A stretch of 63,232 bases of DNA from CAZOWL01 sp964583605 (GCA_964583605.1 CAZOWL010000009.1:1-63232), one strand, 5' to 3'; positions 12,923-22,413 are shown, counted from the stretch's first letter. Notes: generated by a model from the letters alone, not told the origin. Numbers and translations: made by a program.

Positions 12923-13447
12923 TCAGAGGGCTTCGCTCTCGAGCCGACGCCGGATCTCCTTGACGACCGAGGCCGTGCCGCGCTTCTCGGTCGATACGAC
13001 GAGATCGGCCACCTGGCGATACAGCGGATCGCGCTCGGCCATCAGCTCGCGCAGACGCTCGAGTGGGTCGGGCGTGTCGAGTAGGGGCCGATTGCGGTCG
13101 CGGGCCGTGCGGGCGTATTGCTGCTCCGGGCTACAGTGCAGATACACGACGACGCCGCGGGCCGTGAGGTCCTGACGATTCTCCGGTAGCAGGACGGCGC
13201 CGCCTCCGGTTGCTAGAACGAGCCGCTCGGCTTGGATCAGCTCTTCGATCACCTGCCGTTCGCGGGCGCGGAATCCGGCCTCTCCCTCGAACTCGAAGAC
13301 GGTCGGGATATCGACGCCGGTGCGGCGTTGAATCTCCTGATCGGTGTCCTTGAAGTCGTATGAGAGGGATTCGGCCAGCTGTCGTCCGATGGTGCTCTTA
13401 CCGGCCCCCATCGGCCCTACTAAGAAGATATTCTGTGCGCGCATCAT
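12923..13447 (-). CDS. aroK: Shikimate kinase
   Basis: AroK phosphorylates shikimate at the 3-hydroxyl. The 174-residue P-loop kinase shows GPMGAGKSTIGR (Walker A), the DTDQEIQRRTG shikimate-binding Asp, the FRARE segment, the ATGGGAVL motif and the RNRPLL lid. The start is uncertain by one codon because two ATGs are adjacent (13447 and 13444). No clear Shine-Dalgarno sequence precedes them, and an A/T-rich TATCTGTATAG lies directly upstream. A leaderless or poorly initiated message is therefore possible. Confidence 0.95.
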   Translation of the reverse strand: MMRAQNIFLVGPMGAGKSTIGRQLAESLSYDFKDTDQEIQRRTGVDIPTVFEFEGEAGFRARERQVIEELIQAERLVLATGGGAVLLPENRQDLTARGVVVYLHCSPEQQYARTARDRNRPLLDTPDPLERLRELMAERDPLYRQVADLVVSTEKRGTASVVKEIRRRLESEAL

Positions 13448-13663
13448 CTATACAGATATGCCAGATTCGGCCGGCGCGGGCAAGTCGGATGCTCATGCTC
13501 ACAACGAAAGGCGCGGGCATCGTGTCCCGCCTTCCCCTCCCTATCCGTGGGGGAGGGCTGAGGTGCGGGCGATTATCGTAGTGCGCGCCCGTCCATTTGC
13601 AAGCGTGGCGTACCGCTGGCGGTGGCCGTGGGATGGCGCGCCGCGCCCTCGCCCGGACCGGAG

Positions 13664-13691
13664 GAGTCCCGATGGGTGAGTCCCACTGGGT
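13664..13691. repeat. Imperfect 14-base tandem repeat between pilQ and aroK
   Basis: GAGTCCCGATGGGT (13664-13677) is followed directly by GAGTCCCACTGGGT (13678-13691), 12 of 14 bases identical. It lies about 35 bases beyond the pilQ stop codon in the transcribed direction, inside the 277-base gap before aroK. The function is unknown. The gap also holds short GC hairpins (for example CCTCCC/GGGAGG near 13535) but no T-run terminator. Confidence 0.35.
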
Positions 13692-13724
13692 TGTCCAGGC
13701 GGTGGGCCGCCGCTCAGTTGCGCA

Positions 13725-15926
13725 TCAGTTGCGCAGGGCGATATCGGTCTTGAGGTCCGATTTGACGATCTTGGGGGTCACGAAGATCAGGAGCTCGCTG
13801 TTGTTGTCGACCCGCGCCGTGTTGCGGAACAGATGGCCGAGCACCGGTACACCGCCGAGCCAGGGCACCTGCTCCTTGGCGTAGGTCTTGGTGCGCTCGA
13901 AGACCCCGCCGAGGACGACGGTCTCACCATTGTCAACCAACACGGAGGTGTCTACGCTACGCTTGTTGATCAGTGGGTTACCGTTGACAGTGAAGGAGAA
14001 GTCGGGCTCGTCCTTGTTGACCTCCAGATCCATGATGATCCGGTCATCTGGGGTGATATGCGGCGTCACCAAGAGTTTGAGCGTGGCGTCCCGGTACTGC
14101 ACGGTCGCCGGGTTGTTCGCCGAGCCAGGGGTCGTCACGGGGACCTCCTGTCCGACTTGAATCTCGGCCTCCTTCTGGTCGGAGGTAATGACGCGGGGGT
14201 TGGAGATGATCTCGCCGCGCCCCTCGCGCTGCATCGCCGAGAGCTCGAGCTGCAGCAGATAAGAGCCGACCTTGCCGATCAGGAAATTGGCGGCGCCTGT
14301 CGGATCGGCGACTGGCAGGTTGACCAGCAATGGCACGTTGTTTGCCGGGTTTTGGATTAGGCCGGGAAACTCGGGCCCAACGACTGCAAGATCATTGATG
14401 TGACCGGGAAGTCCACCTGTGATCTCATTGAACTTCCCGGTATTCTCGTTGCTTTGCCAGCGGCTGAAGCCAAACCGAACGCCGAGGTCGCGGGCGAAAT
14501 TATCGTTCGCGATCACGACTCGCGACTCAATCATGACCTGGCGCACCGGCACGTCGAGCTGTTGGACGACGCCGCGTACCTCCTCGAGATTCCTGGCCGT
14601 GTCGCGGACGATCAGGGTGTTCGTGCGCGGGTCAACGGAGACATGGCCGCGGTCGGAGAGAAGCTGGTTGTCCTCTGATTTCAGCAGGCCCGCGAAATCC
14701 GTCGCCTTGGCGTAGTTGACCTGGATGAATTCGGAGCGGAGCGGGGCCAGCTCCTCGATCGTCTGCTGGGATTTGAGCTCTAGCTCCTCTTGGGCCGCGA
14801 GCTCAGGTGTCGGCGCGATCATGATGACGTTGCCGGACTCGCGCTTCGAGAGCCCCTTGGTCTTTAGGATGATGTCGAGGGCCTGGTCCCAGGGCACGTT
14901 CTGGAGCCGTAGCGTGATGTTGCCGGTGACGGTATCGCTCGCGACCATGTTGAAGCCGGTGAAATCGGCGAGTAGCTGCAGCACGGCCCGCACCTCGATG
15001 TCCTGGAAGCTCAGCGTCAGACGATCCCCGGAGTAGACGATCTGACGGCGCTCGAACTCTTCCTTCTCCGCCGGCGTCAGCCCGCGGACCTCGAGGGTGA
15101 ACAGCTCGTCGGTCTGATAGGCCATGTAGTCGTAGTCGCCGGTCGTCTCGACGCCGATCTCGACGTCGCGCCCCTTGGGCTGGGCCTCGACACTGACCAC
15201 TGGCGTCGCGAAATCGGTCACCTCGAGCCGGCGCAGCAATCTCTGCGGCAGCGCCGTATCGACGGCCTCGACGAGGATCCGTTGCCCCTCTTCGCGCACC
15301 GTGATCCGCGTGCTGGGGGAGGGCAGGCGGATCAGCACCCGCCCTTCACCCGCGGCGCCGCGCTGGAAATCGATGTCACGGAGTGCCGCGCCGTCTTGGC
15401 GGCTCGCGGTGCTTCTCCGGGGGGTGTGCGCTGTCGGCGCGCTCGCGGATGGCCGCGTGGCCGTGGTCGGCAAGGCCGCGGCGGCAGCGGCGTCTGTGGC
15501 GTCCGGGTTCAGCTCCAGGGTGACGCGATTGCCGCGAGTCGTGACTTGGTAAGGCATGGCCTCGTCGAGGTTGACGACGACCCTGGTGCGCTCCCCGGCC
15601 TCGACCGCCGCGAGGCTATGGACGGCGCCCAGGCCGATCGGCATCGATTTTGTCTCGAGCCCATTCTCGACACCCTGAAAATCGAGCGCGATCCGCGCCG
15701 GGGATTCGGTCGCGAAGGTCTCTGGTGGACGAATGGTCTCGGACAGGATCAGATCGATCTGCACGCGATTACCAGGCAGCGTGCCGAGCTCGACCTGCTG
15801 CAGGACCGGGGCGGCGATGGTGGTGCCGACCGCGAGCATGGCGAGGGTGCCGACCAGCCAGCGGCCCATCGTGAGTGTCCCCGCACGGGTGTGCCGGAGG
15901 AGTGGCAGCAAAGGGTGCCTGTTCAT
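13725..15926 (-). CDS. pilQ: Type IV pilus secretin PilQ
   Basis: PilQ is the outer-membrane secretin through which the pilus exits. The 733-residue precursor has an N-terminal signal peptide ending near TTIAA-PV. Two peptidoglycan-binding AMIN-type domains (about 45-150 and 185-285) follow, then an STN/secretin N0 domain (LSFQDIEVRAVLQLLADFTG, from about 305). A secretin N1 domain precedes the C-terminal secretin barrel with VPWLGGVPVLGHLFR. A GGAGG site lies 10 bases before the ATG. It is the last pil gene of the operon and precedes aroK. Confidence 0.96.
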   Translation of the reverse strand: MNRHPLLPLLRHTRAGTLTMGRWLVGTLAMLAVGTTIAAPVLQQVELGTLPGNRVQIDLILSETIRPPETFATESPARIALDFQGVENGLETKSMPIGLGAVHSLAAVEAGERTRVVVNLDEAMPYQVTTRGNRVTLELNPDATDAAAAAALPTTATRPSASAPTAHTPRRSTASRQDGAALRDIDFQRGAAGEGRVLIRLPSPSTRITVREEGQRILVEAVDTALPQRLLRRLEVTDFATPVVSVEAQPKGRDVEIGVETTGDYDYMAYQTDELFTLEVRGLTPAEKEEFERRQIVYSGDRLTLSFQDIEVRAVLQLLADFTGFNMVASDTVTGNITLRLQNVPWDQALDIILKTKGLSKRESGNVIMIAPTPELAAQEELELKSQQTIEELAPLRSEFIQVNYAKATDFAGLLKSEDNQLLSDRGHVSVDPRTNTLIVRDTARNLEEVRGVVQQLDVPVRQVMIESRVVIANDNFARDLGVRFGFSRWQSNENTGKFNEITGGLPGHINDLAVVGPEFPGLIQNPANNVPLLVNLPVADPTGAANFLIGKVGSYLLQLELSAMQREGRGEIISNPRVITSDQKEAEIQVGQEVPVTTPGSANNPATVQYRDATLKLLVTPHITPDDRIIMDLEVNKDEPDFSFTVNGNPLINKRSVDTSVLVDNGETVVLGGVFERTKTYAKEQVPWLGGVPVLGHLFRNTARVDNNSELLIFVTPKIVKSDLKTDIALRN

Positions 15927-15944
15927 CGTGACTTGGCCTCCAGC

Positions 15945-16463
15945 TTATTGTCCCAGGCCGATGGCGGACTGACGTTCTCTCCAGTCTCCCATGCCATCGG
16001 GAACGATCTCGGTGATCTGGATCTCATCCTCGGAGATCAGCGTAACTTGTCCGTTGTTCTGCCCCAGATAGTTGCCCACTCCGACACGATGGAGCACCTT
16101 GTCCATTGTCTTGACCAGGGCCCAGCGGGTACCGTCCTGCTGCAGCGTCCCCACCATCCTGAGGGAGTCTAACGTGTATTGCTCCAACTCCTCCTTGCGA
16201 CGCAGGGGGTCTGGAGCGAGACCGCTCGGGGGGCGCGTCGTGACCTCATCGCTGCGCTCGTCGATGACAAACGGATCGCGCCGCTCGTTGGGCTCGTAGA
16301 GGAAGGCGGTGACCGGCGGAATGTCAGGCAGCGGCTCGATAGGACCTGGTCGGCGCGTCTTGACCTGCGCAATATAGGCCTCGAGCTCCGGTAGCTCACT
16401 GCTCCCGCAGCCGACAAGGCCCAGCCCGGCAATACACGCCATCATGGCGCGGTACACACCCAT
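15945..16463 (-). CDS. pilP: Type IV pilus inner-membrane lipoprotein PilP
   Basis: PilP links the PilMNO inner-membrane platform to the secretin PilQ. The protein has a lipoprotein signal ending in LGLVGCGSSELPELEAYI, where the Cys is the acylation site. A proline-rich linker follows, then the RRDPF and LRMVGTLQQDGTRWALVKT segments of the PilP beta domain. I prefer the ATG at 16463 because AGGAG lies 8 bases upstream and it gives a standard lipoprotein signal (172 residues). A GTG at 16499 overlapping the pilO stop would add 12 residues. Confidence 0.92.
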   Translation of the reverse strand: MGVYRAMMACIAGLGLVGCGSSELPELEAYIAQVKTRRPGPIEPLPDIPPVTAFLYEPNERRDPFVIDERSDEVTTRPPSGLAPDPLRRKEELEQYTLDSLRMVGTLQQDGTRWALVKTMDKVLHRVGVGNYLGQNNGQVTLISEDEIQITEIVPDGMGDWRERQSAIGLGQ

Positions 16464-16495
16464 TCGTTCGGCTCCTATTGCTCGCGGTCGCCGCC

Positions 16496-17137
16496 TCACC
16501 CAGCCGGGGGGGCTTGCGACACGGGTACGTCTTCGAGATAGCGATACGTCCTTAGGCTCGCCTCGAGCGCAAGTCGACCGCCGGGATTCCCGGCATCCCT
16601 CGAGCCACGACCAGCCCCGACGGGCTTGATCGTGACATCGTGTATCGTGACGATACGGGGCAACGCCGCGAGGCCGCTGACAAAGCTTCCGAAGTCGTGG
16701 TAAGCCCCGGTCACGCGGATCTTGATCGGGAGCTCGGCATAGAAGTCGCGAACCTGCTCCGGTGCAGGCTGGAACAGCTCGAATTCCAGGCCGGCAGCGA
16801 GACCAGTCTGTGAGACATCGACGAGTAGGGCGGCAACCTGGGTCTTGTCGGGCAGCTGTCGGAGCATCGCCCCGAAGGACTCCTGCATCTCGGCGAGCTG
16901 CAGCCTGTAGGCGTCGAGGTTGGCGGCCTTGTGTTGCTTCTGCTCGAAGGAGGTGCGCAGGTCGAGCTCGCGCTTGCGCTCCTGCTCAAGGCCTGCGATT
17001 TGTTCCTTGGTATGGAAATGGTACCAACCGAAGCCGACAGCGATCGCGACGAATGCGATCGCAATGCCCTTGATCAGGGGTGGCCATTCGCCGTAGTTAT
17101 TGAGGTCGAGGCCGCTTAAGTCGGTGTTGAGGTCCAT
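16496..17137 (-). CDS. pilO: Type IV pilus assembly protein PilO
   Basis: PilO is a bitopic inner-membrane protein that dimerises with PilN. The 213-residue product has a cytoplasmic N terminus (DLSGLDLNNYGEWPPLIKG), a single membrane helix near residues 23-40, a coiled coil rich in Glu/Gln/Lys (about 43-90), and a C-terminal ferredoxin-like domain containing GAYHDFGSFVSGLAALPRIV, which is typical of PilO. It lies 70 bases downstream of pilN and abuts pilP. Confidence 0.94.
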   Translation of the reverse strand: MDLNTDLSGLDLNNYGEWPPLIKGIAIAFVAIAVGFGWYHFHTKEQIAGLEQERKRELDLRTSFEQKQHKAANLDAYRLQLAEMQESFGAMLRQLPDKTQVAALLVDVSQTGLAAGLEFELFQPAPEQVRDFYAELPIKIRVTGAYHDFGSFVSGLAALPRIVTIHDVTIKPVGAGRGSRDAGNPGGRLALEASLRTYRYLEDVPVSQAPPAG

Positions 17138-17207
17138 AGCGGTTCGGGGTCTTCAGCTGGGCTCAATGAAATTGGCGGCAAATCGGATGCGCGCCGGCTG
17201 GCTCCGC

Positions 17208-17765
17208 TCAGGCGGCCTCATCTTTCGGCCGCTGTTGTTCCAGGCGCAATCGGAAGCGGCTCAGGCCGTCCGCCGTGTCTTCTTTGTTCTCGATGAACAT
17301 TAGCAGGGGGTTGTTCACCCAGAGCGATTCCTCGATGTTGCGCATGAATGCCGAGACTCGGGCGTTCGATTCGGCGCGCCCCTCGATGACAACGCCGCGG
17401 CCCTGCTGCTCGACGCTGGTCAGGTAGACCCCATTTGGGATCGTGCTCACCAACTCGTCGAACAGGTGCACGACCTCGGGGCGACTCTGCTGGAGTCGCT
17501 GGATGATCTCCATACGGGCGAGAAGCTTCGCCTTGGTTTCCTCCAACTCCTGGATCTCGCGGATCTGACGATCGAGCCGTGCGATCTCCTGCTCAAGAAA
17601 CGCATTTCGGCCCCTCTGATTCGCCGTCATGTGCTCGATCTGCAGGTGGCTCGCGAGACCGACCAATGCGGTGGCGACGACCGCCAAGCCGATTGCGGTC
17701 AGGAAGTCGCGTTGACGCCGCCGACGGCGCTCCTCGCGCCATGGGAGTAGGTTGATGCGTGCCAT
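17208..17765 (-). CDS. pilN: Type IV pilus assembly protein PilN
   Basis: PilN connects cytoplasmic PilM with PilO. It starts MARINLLPWREERRRRR, containing the conserved INLLPWR segment that binds PilM. One membrane helix (about 20-40), a periplasmic coiled coil and a ferredoxin-like domain with the VYLTSVEQQGRGVVIEG strand pair follow. Length (185) is normal. Its start is one base beyond the pilM stop region, consistent with tight operon coupling. Confidence 0.95.
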   Translation of the reverse strand: MARINLLPWREERRRRRQRDFLTAIGLAVVATALVGLASHLQIEHMTANQRGRNAFLEQEIARLDRQIREIQELEETKAKLLARMEIIQRLQQSRPEVVHLFDELVSTIPNGVYLTSVEQQGRGVVIEGRAESNARVSAFMRNIEESLWVNNPLLMFIENKEDTADGLSRFRLRLEQQRPKDEAA

Positions 17766-17766
17766 G

Positions 17767-18840
17767 CTAGCTGAACCCGCGCAAGGCGAGGCCGACGGCG
17801 ACCATTAGGGCCGGGCCATCGCGATGAACTGCCCCCTTCAGTAAATCCTTGGAGAGGGACATGCCGCTCAGTGGATCCCCGATCGCCGTGCTGACGGAGA
17901 GCCGTTCCTCGACGAGGCGCTCCAGGCCAGAAAGGCTTGCAGTCGCGCCGGCGAGCAGGATCCGATCGACGCGATTGTACTGGGTGGCGGAGTAGAAGAA
18001 CTGCAAAGCGCGGCCGATTTGCTGAGCTAAGGCCTCGCTGAATGGAGTAAGGATCTCCGTCTCGCAGGAATCGGGGAGGTCGCCGGTAATGATCTTCGCC
18101 GTCGCTTCTTCGCGGGTGAGCTCGAAACGCTGCTGGATCTTGTTGATGAGCTCGAGCCCTCCCATCTTCTGCTCACGGGTGTAGACGACGTCGCCCTTGT
18201 GGAGCACGTGGAGGGTGGTACTGGTCGCGCCGATATCGGCGATGGCGATCGTCTGCTCAGAGGATCCGTGGGGCTCCTCACCGAGCATCAGATGGCAGGC
18301 CCGTTCCATTGCATAGGCCTCGACGTCGACGACCTCGGCGGTCAGGCCTGCGAGGCTGAGCGCCGCGATGCGATCGTCGATATTCTCGCGCCGTGAGGCG
18401 GCGAGCAGGACTTCCACCGTCTTCGGGTCGCTCTCCGACGGACCTAGGACGTCGAAGTCCATATTGACCTCTTCGAGGGGGAATGGGATGTACTGGTCGG
18501 CCTCGAGCTGCAGCTGGGCCTCCATGTCCGCCTCGCTGAGGGTGCTCGCTAGGGCAATGTTCTTGGTGATGACGGCTGATCCGGAGATGGCGACCGCGGC
18601 GCGCTTGAGCTTGGTCTCGGACCGGCGCAAGGCACGGGCGATCCCTTGACCCACTGCCTCGACATCGGCGATCTTCTTTTCAGCCATGGCGTTGGGTGAC
18701 AACGGCTCAATCGCGTAACGCTCGAGCTGGTAACGGGCATTCGCTGGAGAGCTGGGCCGTGACAGCTCGACTAGCTTGACAGCGGTCGAGCCTATATCAA
18801 TTCCAAGCAGCGGATTTTGCTTGCGACCGAAACCAAACAT
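17767..18840 (-). CDS. pilM: Type IV pilus assembly ATPase-like protein PilM
   Basis: PilM is an actin-like cytoplasmic protein of the pilus inner-membrane complex. The 357-residue product has the actin-fold phosphate loops LLGIDIGSTAVKLVEL and AIADIGATSTTLHVL, the EADQYIPFPLEEVNMDF segment typical of PilM, and the adenosine-binding ILLAGATASLSGLERLV. It heads pilMNOPQ. The penicillin-binding protein gene that is often divergent from pilM in gammaproteobacteria is not found upstream. Confidence 0.95.
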   Translation of the reverse strand: MFGFGRKQNPLLGIDIGSTAVKLVELSRPSSPANARYQLERYAIEPLSPNAMAEKKIADVEAVGQGIARALRRSETKLKRAAVAISGSAVITKNIALASTLSEADMEAQLQLEADQYIPFPLEEVNMDFDVLGPSESDPKTVEVLLAASRRENIDDRIAALSLAGLTAEVVDVEAYAMERACHLMLGEEPHGSSEQTIAIADIGATSTTLHVLHKGDVVYTREQKMGGLELINKIQQRFELTREEATAKIITGDLPDSCETEILTPFSEALAQQIGRALQFFYSATQYNRVDRILLAGATASLSGLERLVEERLSVSTAIGDPLSGMSLSKDLLKGAVHRDGPALMVAVGLALRGFS

Positions 18841-19307
18841 GGTGGGATCTGGTGCCTCTTGGCTAGTTGTTTGCCGCGATGCGGTCTTCCATCCGGCGGC
18901 GTTACGCGGGGCCCGCTGCTCATGCGTGAAGGCCTCCTCGCTGCGTAGCCCCGCATCGTGAAGACGGCCTCTTGCCCAGGGGTCCTGCGTCTGTCCCCTC
19001 CGTGCCCCGCTGAGCCCGCAAGAAGAGGTGGAACAGGATAGTGGCTCCCGTTGCCGAATACTCTCACCAACGCGCTGTGGTCGCTAGGCCGCTCACTTGA
19101 TGGACATCACGGTTGACAGATGCAAGGCCGGGTGGACTGTGTCGCTTTGCATAGCGCGTCACATTTCATTGCCGCTGGTCGGCGATTTCCTAGGCCGCAT
19201 CCGATTCGACGGGCAGCGCTGGGCGCCGAGGCACGGGTCCGACACCGGCGGGTGGGCGCATGATTCTGCCCGTATCTAAGAGCTGACTTTCAGGAGCCCA
19301 GGACATC
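18841..19307. other. Divergent intergenic region upstream of pilM
   Basis: This 467-base gap separates pilM from the unknown gene at 19308 and should hold both promoters. A TTGACA hexamer is present on the + strand near 19115 but has no good partner 16-18 bases downstream. I see no recognisable protein or RNA gene here. Confidence 0.4.
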
Positions 19308-19922
19308 ATGAGCGCGAGTCGTCGCTTCGACATCCGCCGTCAGCGTCTCGCTTATGAAGCGGCGCGGATTATGGCCGAGCAGGGGTTGGTGGAGTTCGAT
19401 CGAGTGCGGCGCAAGGCCGCGGCCCGCGTCGGCATTGCCGATCGGCGTCTTTGGCCGAACAACGAAGAGATCCAAGAGGCGCTCCTGCAGCAGCAACGGA
19501 TCTTCGATCCCAACCAAGAACGGGAGACCGAGCTGCAGCGACTGCGAAGTCACGCCCTTGGTGCCATGCGGCTGTTCTCGGCGTTCTCGCCTCGACTTGT
19601 CGGCCCGGTCTTGGCGGGGACTGGCGACATGACGGCCGGAGTGCGCCTGCACCTGTTTGCCGAAGGGCCGGAGGAGGTCATCATCACACTCACGGGCCAA
19701 GGGATCCCCTGGCATGAGCGAGAGCGCCATCTGAGTTATGCGGGTGGCAAGCGATGCCCTCACCCAGCATTTCATTTCGTTGCGGGCGGCATCCCGGTAG
19801 AGCTGGTCGTGCTTCCCCTTCAATCGGTCCGCGCGCCACCACTCGACCCGGTGACTGAGCGACCTGAGAAGGGAGCGGATATCAGCGAGGTAGAACGCCT
19901 CGTCGCGGGAAGCGCCGCTTAA
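19308..19922 (+). CDS. Conserved protein of unknown function, possibly nucleotidyltransferase-like
   Basis: The 204-residue soluble protein has an N-terminal helical part (about 1-85, rich in Arg/Glu) and an alpha/beta part starting RLFSAFSPRLVGPVLAGTGD. The latter resembles the opening of nucleotidyltransferase-fold domains, followed by GVRLHLFAEGPEEVI, GIPWHERER and IPVELVVLPL. The usual catalytic D-x-D pair is not evident (RLHLF at that place), so activity may be lost. I recall similar conserved proteins in gammaproteobacteria without assigned function. AGGAC lies 5 bases before the ATG. Its stop codon overlaps the convergent gltA stop by 4 bases. Confidence 0.7.
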   Translation: MSASRRFDIRRQRLAYEAARIMAEQGLVEFDRVRRKAAARVGIADRRLWPNNEEIQEALLQQQRIFDPNQERETELQRLRSHALGAMRLFSAFSPRLVGPVLAGTGDMTAGVRLHLFAEGPEEVIITLTGQGIPWHERERHLSYAGGKRCPHPAFHFVAGGIPVELVVLPLQSVRAPPLDPVTERPEKGADISEVERLVAGSAA

Positions 19923-21214
19923 CGCTGCGAGATCGCCAAGTAATCGCGTTGTGCAGGTCCGCAGTAGATTTGACGCGGTCGCCCGATACGATTGTTGGTG
20001 TCGGACATCATCTCCATCCAATGGGAGATCCAACCGACAGTGCGCGCGATCGCGAACATCACTGTGAACATGTTGCGCGGTATCCCTAGGGCTCGGTAGA
20101 TGATTCCGGAGTAGAAGTCGACGTTCGGGTAGAGCTTACGCTCAACGAAATACTCATCGTTGAGGGCGATCTCCTCGAGCTTGAGTGCCAGCTCAAAGAG
20201 GGGATTGTCGACGTCGGCGAGCTCATTGAGCACCTGGTGGCAGACCTCCCGGATGATCTTTGCGCGCGGGTCATAATTCTTGTAGACCCTATGCCCGAAC
20301 CCCATCAGGCGAAACGGATCGTCCTTGTCTTTCGCCTTGTCCAAGAACCTCGCCACGTCGGAGACATCGCCGATCTCCTCGAGCATGTCGAGGACGGCCT
20401 CATTGGCCCCCCCATGGGCCGGTCCCCAGAGCGAGGCGATCCCCGCCGCGATGCAGGCGAACGGATTGGCGCCCGAGCTGCCGGCGAGTCGCACTGTGGA
20501 TGTGCTGGCGTTCTGCTCGTGGTCAGCGTGTAGGATGAAGAGCAGGTTGAGCGCCTTCTCCGCGATCAGCCCCGGCTTGTAATTGCTGCACGGGGTGGCG
20601 AACATCATGTGCAGGAAGTTGGCGCAGTACCGAAGCTCGTGGCGCGGGTACACAATCGGCTCCCCGACGCTGTGCTTGTACGCTGCGGCCGCGATGGTTG
20701 GCATCTTGGCGACCAGGTGCAGCGCTGACATCTCGCGATGCTCTTCATCGTAGATGTTCAACGAGTCGTGATAGAAGGCGGACATAGACCCTACGACCCC
20801 AACCAGCATCGCCATAGGGTGAGCGTCATAATGGAACCCGCCGAGGAACCCTTTCAGATTCTCGTTGATCATGCTGTAGCGCGCCATGTGCTCTTCAAAG
20901 CGCAAGAGCTGGCGCTCATTCGGTAGATCGCCATAGAGCAGCAGGTAGGCTACCTCAAGGAAGCTCGCCCGGGTCGCGAGCTGCTCGATCGGGTAGCCGC
21001 GATAGAGCAGGATCCCGGCCTCACCGTCGATATAGGTGATGGCGCTGTGGCAGCTGGCCGTCGCCATGAATCCAGGATCGAACGTGAAGATGCCACCATC
21101 CTTGTAGAGTGCGGTGATGTCGACGGCGCATGGCCCCAAGGTGCCCCTCAGCAAGGGGAAGTCGAAGCTCTTGCCGCTCTCGTTGTTGGTAATCGTCACT
21201 GTCTCGTTCACCAT
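19919..21214 (-). CDS. gltA: Citrate synthase (type II hexameric)
   Basis: GltA condenses oxaloacetate with acetyl-CoA at the entry to the TCA cycle. The product shows LYRGYPIEQLA, the substrate histidines in ILHADHEQNASTSTVR and LWGPAHGGANEAV, the GFGHRVYKNYDPRA motif and the catalytic Asp segment NVDFYSG. The N-terminal small beta domain is that of the NADH-sensitive Gram-negative type. I chose the ATG at 21214 (AGGAG 8 bases upstream), giving 431 residues. An in-frame upstream ATG at 21238 lacks support. It lies downstream of mdh on the same strand, so two consecutive TCA enzymes are adjacent. Confidence 0.96.
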   Translation of the reverse strand: MVNETVTITNNESGKSFDFPLLRGTLGPCAVDITALYKDGGIFTFDPGFMATASCHSAITYIDGEAGILLYRGYPIEQLATRASFLEVAYLLLYGDLPNERQLLRFEEHMARYSMINENLKGFLGGFHYDAHPMAMLVGVVGSMSAFYHDSLNIYDEEHREMSALHLVAKMPTIAAAAYKHSVGEPIVYPRHELRYCANFLHMMFATPCSNYKPGLIAEKALNLLFILHADHEQNASTSTVRLAGSSGANPFACIAAGIASLWGPAHGGANEAVLDMLEEIGDVSDVARFLDKAKDKDDPFRLMGFGHRVYKNYDPRAKIIREVCHQVLNELADVDNPLFELALKLEEIALNDEYFVERKLYPNVDFYSGIIYRALGIPRNMFTVMFAIARTVGWISHWMEMMSDTNNRIGRPRQIYCGPAQRDYLAISQR

Positions 21215-21480
21215 CGGCTTTCTCCTGGCCGTGCTCACCCGCCGCCGCTTGGGCCTAAGTGAGATGCGACGGCTCGTTTTGGTGTCGGTCTAGCCGAATG
21301 CGCCCTAGCCGGGTTAGGTTTTTGAGGGGGAATGAACCTATGGACAGCCAGAGCACCGTCCCCGAGGTCGGCAAGGCCCGGTCTTCTCTTCACGGGGATC
21401 GCCTCAGAAACGGCGCGCTCCGGGGCGCGCGGACCAAAGCATTAAGCAAACATCGGGCCACGCGCGGGGTGATCGTGGTT

Positions 21481-22413
21481 CTAGGTCAGGGCTCCAAGGC
21501 GTTGTATATCTTCGCGTACTGCAGTCACTGAACGCTGGAAATCGGCGCGCTCCTCTTCGTTGAGGTCGAGTGTGACGACTGACTCGATACCGCGCCGGCC
21601 GAGAACACAGGGCACACCCATCGCGATGTCCATCTCGCCGTATTCGCCCTCCAAGAGCGCTACGCACGGGAGTAGTCTGCGCCGATCCTTGGTGATGGCG
21701 TCGACCATCGTGGCGACGGCGGCGCCCGGGGCCGAATAGGCACTTGAGCTCTGCCGCAGGCCGAGAATCTCGGCGCCGCCTTTGCGCGTGCGCTCGTTGA
21801 TTGCGGCAATCCGCTCGTCGGACAGGAAATGCGAGATGGGGATCCCATTAATGGTGCAGAATCTGGGAACCGGCACCATCGTGTCGCCGTGCCCGCCCAG
21901 GACCAGCGTCGTGATGTCGCGGTGCGAGAAGCCGGTCTCCATCGCGATGAAGCTGGCCATGCGTGCCGCGTCCAGGACCCCAGCCTGACCGAAGACCCGT
22001 TCCCGGGGCCATCTTGTGCGCTTGGCGACGCGATAGGTCAGCGTGTCGACGGGGTTACTCACCACCAGGACCATCGCGTCCGGGGCGTAATGCTGGATTT
22101 GGCCCGCGACCTCGTCGATCACGCGAACGTTGGCTTCCAGTACATCGGAGCGGGACATGCCCGGCTTGCGCGGCAGTCCGGCCGTGATCACGACGAGCTC
22201 GGCGTTCTCGAGGACCTGTGGGTCGTGGCTCCCGGTAATGGTCGTATCGAATTGGAAATGACTGGCCATCTGGTACGCATCGAGCGCCACGCCCGCGGGT
22301 ACGTCGGGACGAATGTCGTAGACGGCGACTTCGCGGCAAAGCTCCTGCTGCGCGAGGATCTGAGCCGTGGTCTCGCCGACGCGGCCGGCTCCGACTATTG
22401 CGATCTTATGCAT
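21481..22413 (-). CDS. mdh: Malate dehydrogenase (LDH-like type)
   Basis: MDH interconverts malate and oxaloacetate with NAD(H). From the ATG at 22413 (AGGAG 8 bases upstream) the product is 310 residues and begins HKIAIVGAGRVGETTA, the Rossmann site. The LPRKPGMSRSD loop has Arg where lactate dehydrogenases have Gln, which indicates malate specificity. The catalytic His is in LGGHGDTMVP, and VVSNPVDTLTY is present. It belongs to the LDH-like MDH group, unlike the enteric enzyme. A longer open frame to 22554 has no family similarity in its first 47 codons. Confidence 0.94.
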   Translation of the reverse strand: MHKIAIVGAGRVGETTAQILAQQELCREVAVYDIRPDVPAGVALDAYQMASHFQFDTTITGSHDPQVLENAELVVITAGLPRKPGMSRSDVLEANVRVIDEVAGQIQHYAPDAMVLVVSNPVDTLTYRVAKRTRWPRERVFGQAGVLDAARMASFIAMETGFSHRDITTLVLGGHGDTMVPVPRFCTINGIPISHFLSDERIAAINERTRKGGAEILGLRQSSSAYSAPGAAVATMVDAITKDRRRLLPCVALLEGEYGEMDIAMGVPCVLGRRGIESVVTLDLNEEERADFQRSVTAVREDIQRLGALT

